Part shown: piece by piece, positions 1 to 6,355 of the stretch | Position numbering within the stretch: position 1 is the stretch's first letter | Layout of the letters: each line of letters starts with the position of its first letter | Assembly (NCBI GenBank): GCA_018894995.1 | Contig: JAHIOZ010000181.1 | Coordinates: forward strand, 1-9,921 | DNA from: Patescibacteria group bacterium | GTDB lineage: Bacteria > Patescibacteriota > Minisyncoccia > Phycocordibacterales > UBA12079 | Length of the DNA: 9,921 nt | Direction of reading: 5' to 3' | Made by a program: the position numbers and the translations under genes | The notes under the pieces: model-generated | What the model was told of the DNA's origin: nothing | Database searches by the model: none | What the model saw: only the letters and a program-made list of their open reading frames with translations

Positions 1-3000
1 AACGTGATGTTGCCAAACATTAGCCGTCCAACTTGAATTTACAACAGGGTTGGCGATGATATCACCAACACGGACAAAAACAGTATTATCGTCATCAAGC
101 CGTAAATTGATACCACGGTCAGTTGACCAATCTTTTGAAATAATGGACTGGTCACTGCCAGCCGTGCTTGGCCGTTTAGCCCAAATAGAAACAGTAACAT
201 CTTGGTTAGCTGGTATGGTAGGGGTTGTTTGCATTTCTACATAATCGTCTGTGCCGTCAAGGGTTAAGCCGCAAGAGTATTTGCCTTCGGACCAGGCGGA
301 GGAGGTGGCGGGTGAGCCATTAAGGTCAAGAGTGCCGGGGTTGCCAGTTATGCCAGCGGCGGTGTTGGTCATTGCGTCTTTAACTGTGGCAGTGGTGCCA
401 TCGCAGGTAGTGGCGGTGTTTTGGCCATCGTCCATTTTCCAGTGCGCCACTGGCTTGCCGCGGTTGTAGTCCCAGGCGATTTGCGCCGCTGTGCGGGCGT
501 AGTTGTATATGCGCACATCGTCAACAGAACCGTTGAAAAAACCCGTACTTGTTGTTCTTTTCAATAATCCAATCATCAAATTATCTCTATTTAATGTATC
601 AGCGAACCAATCACCAGAATTGCTACCGCTATCAACAGTCAAACTTTCTGCTTTTCCATCAACATAAAGCGAATAAGTTGACCCATTGGAGACAACCGCC
701 ACATAATGCCATAAATTATCCGCAATGCTTGTTGTCCCCTGCACTAAATCTTGGGTGTCATTATTTAATTGCTGAACACCCAATTTACCTGAAGTAAGTT
801 TGAATATAAGATAATAAACGGCTGTAGCTTCATCTGCACTTGTTAAAATATTTATAGTACCGCTATTATTAGTTTTAATCCAAGCAGAAACAGTCCCAGC
901 AGAATCAGAAGAACGAAAACCAGAAATTGTTTGACTCACATAATCATCCGTCCCGTCAAAAGACAGGCAAGCACCAGTGTGGCACTGGGAGGCGCTTTTC
1001 CAGGTGGGGTCGCTGGCGTCGGCTGTGGCGCCAGAGCCGAGGGTGCCGGTGTTGGCGTTGCCTGAAGTGTCGTAGGCGTACTGGCCTGTTTTTGTGTCCA
1101 TTTTCCAGTGCGCTACCGGGGCGTCGCACTGCGATGTGTCGCCCGGCACGCAGTACTCCGAAAGCGACGAGCCCGAAGAGGTGGCTGTGCTACTGCCCCC
1201 ACCGCTTGAGCCCAACTTAAGAGCGACACCCTTGTTGTACTCCTGCTTAATTTCCGCAGGACTCAACGTGAACGGGTATATTTTGACTTCGTCAATGAGC
1301 CCAGTATAAGGCAAAACTAAATCGCTTGTGTAGGCCCCCACAACAAGAGCGTTTGCTATATTATAATTATTGCCATTGCCTACTGCAATTGACTGGCCGC
1401 TATCATAAATGCCATTTATGTATAAAGATAAATTGCCATCTCTGTCATAAACTCCAACCACATGGTTCCAGCCAGTTGTCAAAGATTTATTAGAATTAAA
1501 CAAAACCGAAGAAGCGCCGGGGTCAAAAATACCAATCAATTTTCCGCTCGTGCTAACGCCTAAAGCATACCTCCCATCAGTTGCGCCGGTATTAGATTTA
1601 GCAATAAAATACATATCGCTTGCTGGAGAAATTGTTGCTGGCTTTACCCAAGCAGAAATTGTCATATCCCCAACTCCAATATCTAAAACATCTCCCATGC
1701 TCGTATAATCCCCCCCGTCAAAACTCAATGCTTTGCCGAACTTGCCGTTGGTTGTCCATGTGGGGCAGGTGCTGTCCCCCGGGCAGGTGCCAGCCAAGTC
1801 GCCGTTGTTTTTATTGACGCTCTTGTCATAGGCCGTGTCGCCTGCGCCTTCATCAAAATTCCAATAAGCCGCATAGCTCCCGACCGGCGAGCCAACAGCC
1901 GGGTGCCCGGCGTTCATATCCTCCATGATTTGCTTTTGCGTGCGAGCGTAGTTGTATATGCGGACATCGTCAATAGCGCCGTTGAAGTAATATCTTTCAC
2001 CGCCGCTATTAAAATTAAAATCCCCTATTCTCCCATTATCAACGCCAGTTAATTCATAAAACCAAGATGTTGTATCTGTGGATACAGTAAAAGTTTGCGC
2101 TACCCTTACTCCATTAATGTATAAAACTGGGCTTGCGCCATCTTGAACTAAGGTCAAATGCCCCCAAGTATTATCACTCAATCCAACACTGTCAGTGTAT
2201 AATGTAAATTGCACGGTTCCTGCGTCTCTGCTTTCTGCTGCAATACTTCCATTTATTCTTATATAAAGATTTATATATTCATTGGCATCAGTATCTCCAA
2301 ATGTTATTAAATTGCTCGAAACTGGAGGTGTAGCATCTGTCGGCTTCACCCAAGCAGACCATGTCCCGATTTTAGTGTTTGACAAATCATTAACTGCTGT
2401 ATCAGCATTTACATAATCATTGCTCCCGTCAAACTTAAGGGCGGAGCCATACTTGCCGGTTGCCCAGGTGGGGTCGGCCGAGTCGGCCGTGTCAGCTGCG
2501 CCCAACGTGCCGTTGTTGGCATTACCGGAAGTGTCGTTGGCATACTGACCATTGTTCTCGTCCATTTTCCAATGGGCAACTGGGGGAGGTCCTGTTTCAT
2601 AGTCCCTTCTTATTTGCTCTGCCGTGCGAGCTACTTTGTATATCTTGACATCGTCTATTTGCCCATCGAAAGCTCTTGCCCCATCTGAACGATTGCCAAG
2701 ATAAAAATTATTACCAGCATCACTACCTCTTGAGCCTGAAGGAGAACCTGACTTTGTAAGGGCGATACTGCTACCGTTTATATAAACAATTGGGTTATTA
2801 GTTAGTGAGCTGTTATTATAAACCACCACTATATGATTCCAAACACCTAAAGTCAGCACCCTACTAGTGGTTTCCCATGCACTATAAGAGGCAAACATCT
2901 GTTGAAATCCCAATTTGGCATTAGAGCCGTTATCGTCTGTTACATAGACCATCCAGCCCTCTGTGCCTGTGCCATCTGTTTTATCAATCACGCGCCCCAC

Positions 3001-4350
3001 GCTCCCCCCGCCATCGCTTGCAGGATAAATCCATGCTTCAAATGTTCCTCCACTGTCAAAAATATTCTGAACAGGAGAAGTATCACTAACAGTTATGTAA
3101 TCATCCGTGCCGTCAAAAGTGCCAGCCATGCCGAACTTGGCGGTGCTTGTGGTGTTGGCTCCGCTGGCAGAAGTGCCATGATTAGCATTGCCACTTGAGT
3201 CAATCACCTCGCCTGATGTGCCATTCCAATATGTCTCGTCCATTTTCCAGTAAGCCACCAAGCCCTCGCCGCTGTCGCGGGCTTGGCCAACGGTTACGGA
3301 CGATTTGACTGCCGAGCCCTTGGGCGTAGGGTCGGCTTGGGCGTTATAATCACTTTTCACTTGGCTGGCGGAGCGAGCGTAGTTATAAACCTTGAAATCA
3401 TCAATATACCCCTGAAAATCGCTGTAATCCCCGCTGTCGTCTTCGCCTAATTTTAAGTTATTATAAGTGTTTTGTATATCAACATCGCTTGTTGATTGGG
3501 TGGCTTGCAAAACGCCGTCAACATATATTTTTATATTACTCCTGTCATAAACGCAAGCAACATAACTCCACTGGCTTAAAACCAAAGCCATGCTTGATGT
3601 TGCCGCTGTTTGCCACGAAGTGCCATTATGAATTTGGCAAATTGGCTTGCCGTCAACATCGGTTGCTAAACGAATTTCATTATTTTTTATTGCCAGCGCT
3701 TTTGAAGCAACCGAAACAGTTGGCTTTATCCATAAGCCCATTGAAAAACTTCCAGTTGAGGTGGCGCCTGAAACCCCATAAGTATCCCCACCCGAAGGGC
3801 AACCCCCTGCCTCGTCGCACGAGCCACTAAAATGTATCCAGCCAGCATCCTCGCCCCAAGCATAACCCTGAAAATCGCCGTTATTGTCAATATAAACGCC
3901 GTAAGTGTCAGCCGCATCATTAGCGTAAGTTGAACTGGTGGCTGCAAACCTAATCCAGCCCGCACCCTCGCCCCAAGCATAACCCGATAAACAAACAGTT
4001 CCTGCCGAACAAGTGGCACGCGAAGCAACAACCCCATAGCTATTGCCACTTTCCTGCGGGCAACCACCTGCCTCATCGCACGAGCCACTAAAATGTATCC
4101 AGCCAGCATCCTCGCCCCAAGCATAGCCAGTTACAAAAGCGCCATCAGTTGAAGGCACGGTAACGCCATAAGACCCGCTGGCATAATCAGTCCCGTCAAA
4201 CCTAATCCAGCCCGCGCCCTCGCCCCAGGCATAGCCAAAACTATTGCCATTGTTCGCGGCTAAAACATATTTAATCCCTAAAAATAAAACTACCACAGAA
4301 AAAACTGCTGAAATAATTATAAATAAGTTTTTATTTTTTTGAAAAAACAT
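1..4350 (-). CDS. Giant secreted multi-LamG protein, 3' end outside the window
   Basis: The frame starts at ATG 4348-4350 and stays open for 1,450 codons to the window edge; Trp codons of the module starts at 3249, 2571, 1863, 1107 and 441 all fall in the same frame. Residues 1-33 are a Lys/Asn start plus a hydrophobic stretch ending in YVLA, which reads as a signal peptide or anchor. Four repeats of the type GYAWGE(G/D)AGWI(R/H)F follow, with Trp near residues 42, 78, 126 and 165. Six LamG/concanavalin A-like modules come next, at about 190-345, 360-585, 590-812, 825-1038, 1078-1293 and 1300 onward. Five open with a W(K/N)(M/F)D motif and the five complete ones end with an IDDVRIYNYAR-type strand and helix. 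A Gly/Ser-rich linker follows module 4. LamG modules usually bind glycans or proteins, so a surface adhesin is likely, but the ligand is unknown. It is divergent from the RT gene, with almost no intergenic space. Confidence 0.93.
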   Translation of the reverse strand, partial: MFFQKNKNLFIIISAVFSVVVLFLGIKYVLAANNGNSFGYAWGEGAGWIRFDGTDYASGSYGVTVPSTDGAFVTGYAWGEDAGWIHFSGSCDEAGGCPQESGNSYGVVASRATCSAGTVCLSGYAWGEGAGWIRFAATSSTYANDAADTYGVYIDNNGDFQGYAWGEDAGWIHFSGSCDEAGGCPSGGDTYGVSGATSTGSFSMGLWIKPTVSVASKALAIKNNEIRLATDVDGKPICQIHNGTSWQTAATSSMALVLSQWSYVACVYDRSNIKIYVDGVLQATQSTSDVDIQNTYNNLKLGEDDSGDYSDFQGYIDDFKVYNYARSASQVKSDYNAQADPTPKGSAVKSSVTVGQARDSGEGLVAYWKMDETYWNGTSGEVIDSSGNANHGTSASGANTTSTAKFGMAGTFDGTDDYITVSDTSPVQNIFDSGGTFEAWIYPASDGGGSVGRVIDKTDGTGTEGWMVYVTDDNGSNAKLGFQQMFASYSAWETTSRVLTLGVWNHIVVVYNNSSLTNNPIVYINGSSIALTKSGSPSGSRGSDAGNNFYLGNRSDGARAFDGQIDDVKIYKVARTAEQIRRDYETGPPPVAHWKMDENNGQYANDTSGNANNGTLGAADTADSADPTWATGKYGSALKFDGSNDYVNADTAVNDLSNTKIGTWSAWVKPTDATPPVSSNLITFGDTDANEYINLYIRINGSIAAESRDAGTVQFTLYTDSVGLSDNTWGHLTLVQDGASPVLYINGVRVAQTFTVSTDTTSWFYELTGVDNGRIGDFNFNSGGERYYFNGAIDDVRIYNYARTQKQIMEDMNAGHPAVGSPVGSYAAYWNFDEGAGDTAYDKSVNKNNGDLAGTCPGDSTCPTWTTNGKFGKALSFDGGDYTSMGDVLDIGVGDMTISAWVKPATISPASDMYFIAKSNTGATDGRYALGVSTSGKLIGIFDPGASSVLFNSNKSLTTGWNHVVGVYDRDGNLSLYINGIYDSGQSIAVGNGNNYNIANALVVGAYTSDLVLPYTGLIDEVKIYPFTLSPAEIKQEYNKGVALKLGSSGGGSSTATSSGSSLSEYCVPGDTSQCDAPVAHWKMDTKTGQYAYDTSGNANTGTLGSGATADASDPTWKSASQCHTGACLSFDGTDDYVSQTISGFRSSDSAGTVSAWIKTNNSGTINILTSADEATAVYYLIFKLTSGKLGVQQLNNDTQDLVQGTTSIADNLWHYVAVVSNGSTYSLYVDGKAESLTVDSGSNSGDWFADTLNRDNLMIGLLKRTTSTGFFNGSVDDVRIYNYARTAAQIAWDYNRGKPVAHWKMDDGQNTATTCDGTTATVKDAMTNTAAGITGNPGTLDLNGSPATSSAWSEGKYSCGLTLDGTDDYVEMQTTPTIPANQDVTVSIWAKRPSTAGSDQSIISKDWSTDRGINLRLDDDNTVFVRVGDIIANPVVNSSWTANVWQHHV
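3797..4125 (-). repeat. 68-bp direct repeat in the GYAWGE region of the giant gene
   Basis: Positions 3797-3864 and 4058-4125 match over 68 bases with two mismatches, including a 50-base perfect block (3815-3864 and 4076-4125). The spacing is 261 bases, a multiple of three, so the duplication preserves the frame. It encodes the second and fourth GYAWGEDAGWIHFSGSCDE units, each followed by a Cys-containing AGGCP segment. The other two repeats (Trp near 4227 and 3975) are more diverged. The near-identity indicates recent duplication or gene conversion between units. Confidence 0.9.
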
Positions 4351-4382
4351 TACAATGAAATTATGATAAAAAAACAAAATAA

Positions 4383-4398
4383 GAGAGAGAGAGAGAGA
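4383..4398 (+). repeat. (GA)8 dinucleotide tract at the 5' end of the RT gene
   Basis: Eight perfect GA units lie between ATG 4363 and the conserved N-terminus of the reverse transcriptase. From ATG 4363 the present sequence reads 17 codons and stops at TAA 4414-4416. The RT frame is open from 4370 but contains no ATG, GTG or CTG, only ATA 4379 and then TTG 4463. Gaining one GA unit, or losing two, would fuse ATG 4363 in frame to the RT. Dinucleotide tracts of this kind are classical slipped-strand phase-variation sites. A sequencing or assembly error of one unit would look the same. Confidence 0.8.
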
Positions 4399-4462
4399 CG
4401 ACTTTTCTTTTGCTAATTTATTAAAATCATATTACCAATGCCGGGCTAACAAACGCAAAACC

Positions 4463-5632
4463 TTGTCGGCGGCTGTTTTTGAAGTGCAATTTGAAAAAGC
4501 CCTGCTAAAATTGCGCGATGAGCTTGTCAGTAAAACCTACCAGCCAGGCCCGCATACTTGTTTTGTTATCACCGACCCCAAGCCCCGTGAAGTTTGGGCA
4601 GCTGACTTTCGCGACAGAATTATTCACCATTTATTAGTCGCCTACCTTGAACCAATTTTTGAGCCAAAATTTATTTTTCATTCCTACGCTTGCCGTTGTG
4701 AAAAAGGCGCTCATAAAGCCATTCGTTATTTGCAAATCGCTAATCGCAAATCGCTAATCGCCAATCGATCGCTTTACTACTTGCAAACAGATATTTACAG
4801 CTTTTTTGTCAGTATTGACAAACAAATACTTTTCAATATCCTCAAACGCTATTGCCACAACACAGATATTTTATGGCTTGTTGAAAAAATCATTTTTCAA
4901 AATCCAACCGACAATTTTATTATACACGGAGATAAGACATTATTCCAAAAAATTCCGCCTCATAAATCGCTTTTCTGCGCCCCAGCTGGCAAGGGTTTAC
5001 CGATTGGCAACTTGACCAGCCAATTTTTTGCCAATGTCTACTTAAACGAACTTGACCAGTTTGTCAAACACACTCTCAAATGCCGCTATTATTTCCGTTA
5101 TATGGACGACCTTTTACTGCTCCACTCAAGCCCCAATCAACTCGTTATCTGGAAAAATGAAATTGACCAATTTGTAAAAAACAACCTTGCCTTGAAACTT
5201 CACCCCAAAAAACAAATTATTCAACCCGTAAAAAATGGCATTAACTTTTTGGGCTATATCACTAAGCCCAATTATTCTTTAAGCCGCAAAAGGGTGGTGT
5301 CTGCCTTAAAACGCAAACTTCACCGCCTCAACCTTACTCTTAATCCTCAAGCCAAATATCAGCCAGAAAAACCAATTTTGCAAACTTCTTTGCCCTTAAT
5401 TTTCCCAAAAGAAATACCCGCGCTCGCTTTTTTACAAAAAGCTCAAGCCACTGTCAACTCATACTTTGGTCACTTTCAACATTGCCACTCCTTAAAGTTA
5501 AGAAAATCGCTTTACTTTTGCTATTTTAAAGAACTGAAAAAATACCTAATTCCCGCTGACAATAATTTTTATTCTTTCATAATTGAGCCACATCTTAAAA
5601 ATTATTATCAAACTCTTAAAAAAGATTCCTAA
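4463..5632 (+). CDS. DGR reverse transcriptase, start uncertain (possibly phase-variable)
   Basis: Copies the TR RNA into adenine-mutagenised cDNA for transfer into VR. Counting from TTG 4463 (389 residues), the fingers carry KPREVWAADFRDRIIHH near residues 40-56. Motif A is YLQTDIYSFFVSID with Asp110, followed by the DGR-diagnostic IGNLTSQ at 181-187 (retroviral and group II enzymes have QGxxxSP). The catalytic box is YMDD at 213-216, and NFLGY at 261-265 leads into the thumb. The TTG start is doubtful. The same frame upstream (from about 4409) encodes FANLLKSYYQCRANKRKT, which matches from memory the N-terminal ENLLDAYRKTSHGKRRT of Bordetella phage bRT, so the native protein should begin near 4363-4379. 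No canonical in-frame start exists there; see the GA tract. A heptamer repeat expands the segment before motif A. The stop TAA overlaps the TR by one base. The orientation is opposite to the target, avd and TR. Confidence 0.95.
   Translation: MSAAVFEVQFEKALLKLRDELVSKTYQPGPHTCFVITDPKPREVWAADFRDRIIHHLLVAYLEPIFEPKFIFHSYACRCEKGAHKAIRYLQIANRKSLIANRSLYYLQTDIYSFFVSIDKQILFNILKRYCHNTDILWLVEKIIFQNPTDNFIIHGDKTLFQKIPPHKSLFCAPAGKGLPIGNLTSQFFANVYLNELDQFVKHTLKCRYYFRYMDDLLLLHSSPNQLVIWKNEIDQFVKNNLALKLHPKKQIIQPVKNGINFLGYITKPNYSLSRKRVVSALKRKLHRLNLTLNPQAKYQPEKPILQTSLPLIFPKEIPALAFLQKAQATVNSYFGHFQHCHSLKLRKSLYFCYFKELKKYLIPADNNFYSFIIEPHLKNYYQTLKKDS
4734..4768 (+). repeat. Heptamer/14-bp tandem repeat inside the RT gene
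   Basis: The unit AAATCGCTAATCGC occurs twice without mismatch (4734-4747 and 4748-4761) and continues as a degenerate heptamer (CAATCGA), giving about five NAATCGC-like units. It encodes IANRKSLIANR, just before the motif A strand YYLQTD, where other DGR RTs have a variable-length linker. Neither 7 nor 14 is divisible by three, so gain or loss of a unit would frameshift the RT before its catalytic residues. Confidence 0.85.
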
Positions 5633-5658
5633 CGGGCGAAACACAGCCCTGAAACGGT
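5632..5658 (-). other. Invariant 27-bp initiation end of TR (IMH*-like)
   Basis: The end of TR that matches the stop-proximal end of VR is identical to 6358-6384 for 27 bases and adenine-poor (two adenines in coding orientation). It encodes the fixed RFRAVFRP end. In the Bordetella phage system this position holds the IMH/IMH* sequence where cDNA transfer starts. The role here is inferred from position and conservation. Confidence 0.7.
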
Positions 5659-5749
5659 TGCTATTGTTGACATTATTGTTATTGAAGTTAGAGCACCCGT
5701 TGTTGCCCGCTATCCGAGCATTGTTGTTGTTGTGCGGCTCGGAAAGCCA
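5632..5749 (-). other. DGR template repeat (TR)
   Basis: This 118-base segment aligns without gaps to VR at 6358-6475 (offset 726) with 104 identities. All 14 differences lie at plus-strand T, that is, at TR adenines in target-coding orientation. The 34 adenines include 28 in 14 AAC/AAT codons. Read in target frame, TR gives runs of Asn (PHNNNNAR, GNNGCSNFNNNNVNNSN) between fixed residues. AAY codons can become 15 amino acids but never a stop, the typical DGR design. TR begins at the last base of the RT stop codon and lies in the same orientation as avd and target, downstream of both. Confidence 0.97.
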
Positions 5750-5774
5750 ATGCCTTTTTACTTGCAAAATCTTT

Positions 5775-5848
5775 GGCTGATTGCTAATGAAAAAGCATAC
5801 AGCCGTTTGTCTAAAATCCTCTTCTGCTATTTTAAAAAAATAACAGAA
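5775..5848 (-). other. Two RNA hairpins between avd and TR, possible TR-RNA leader
   Basis: Hairpin 1: 5775-5785 pairs with 5794-5804 as a 5-bp GGCTG/CAGCC stem, a 2x2 mismatch, a 4-bp TGCT/AGCA stem and an 8-base loop. It lies 26 bases from the TR edge. Hairpin 2: 5822-5833 pairs with 5837-5848 around a 3-base loop. Its single irregular pair is A-C on the plus strand but a G-U wobble on the minus strand, so it folds fully only in minus-strand RNA, the sense of TR. Neither has a following T-run, so these do not look like standard terminators. The 183 bases between avd and TR show no gene. Confidence 0.45.
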
Positions 5849-5932
5849 AAGAGAAAAAGGCGGGAATCCCTTTTATTTGCTCTCTCTCTATGCCCGTAAG
5901 CAATAAAGAATCTGGCAGGAGCGGACAAACCG

Positions 5933-6280
5933 CTATTTACGATTAGCCCACTTCTGCCACCCACCAATTTGCTTGCCAATTGCTTCTATTTGCTCGTTAA
6001 TTTTGCCAAAAATGCCCGGGCCCAATAATTTTAAGTCGTAAGCCAACCGCAAATATATCCGCAAGTTTTCTAATTCTTGGCTCAAATCTTTCAATTGCTC
6101 GGTTTTTCGACCACTTGAATTAACCAAAACTATCAACCTTAACAATTTATGGCAAACATTTTTTAACTCGCAACCCAAAGTATATTTGTGCTCTTTGTTA
6201 AAATTAACTGTTGTTTTATAAACAGCCAAAGTTAAAATATATGTTTGCTGAAATATAGGAATATGGAAGTAACGCGACAT
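5933..6280 (-). CDS. avd: Avd-type DGR accessory protein (four-helix bundle)
   Basis: A 115-residue protein of the Avd / S23-like four-helix-bundle family. In characterised DGRs Avd forms a pentameric barrel that binds the RT and TR RNA and is required for cDNA synthesis. Visible signs: an opening helix PIFQQTYILTLAVYKTTVNF, then KYTLGCELKNVCHKLLRLIV, then an LSQELENLRIYLRLAYDLKL helix with the LRLAYDLKLL signature, and a closing IGKQIGGWQKWA helix with the GGW ending typical of Avd. Length is close to bAvd (about 128). It sits between target (75-base gap) and TR (183 bases), the canonical target-avd-TR order. The start is the only ATG before the first helix; no Shine-Dalgarno sequence is visible. 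Family assignment is by recalled pattern. Confidence 0.88.
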   Translation of the reverse strand: MSRYFHIPIFQQTYILTLAVYKTTVNFNKEHKYTLGCELKNVCHKLLRLIVLVNSSGRKTEQLKDLSQELENLRIYLRLAYDLKLLGPGIFGKINEQIEAIGKQIGGWQKWANRK

Positions 6281-6355
6281 AATTGTTATTTAACTAAACG
6301 AACCAAATTATCAAAAACTAAAATCAAAAAATCACCAAATTGGAAAAGGGAAATC

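Noticed and set aside
50..3830. Plus-strand frames of 62-113 codons across the left part
   Set aside because: All are antisense to the giant LamG frame, with no recognisable domains.
3726..4124. 132-residue minus-strand frame with repeated MLGARMLAGYILVA
   Set aside because: It is the other reading frame of the GYAWGE repeat region of the giant gene, whose own frame is open for 1,450 codons.
4463..5632. Group II intron maturase or retron RT
   Set aside because: IGNLTSQ in place of QGxxxSP, no maturase domain, no intron or msr/msd structure, and a paired TR/VR identify a DGR RT.
5629..5636. CTAACGGG at the TR edge resembling the CTAACGGGG ends of the right-hand elements
   Set aside because: The CGGG part belongs to the coding end of TR/VR, and the rest is the RT stop codon; no inverted partner is present.
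5546..5767. 73-residue minus-strand frame with WLSEPHNNNN and RAVFRP, resembling a second target C-terminus
   Set aside because: It is the template repeat read in target frame. It runs into the antisense of the RT gene, with no upstream domain.
5851..5876. Intrinsic terminator around GGGAATCCC followed by T-rich sequence
   Set aside because: The stem is only about three strong pairs with a bulge; too weak to call on either strand.
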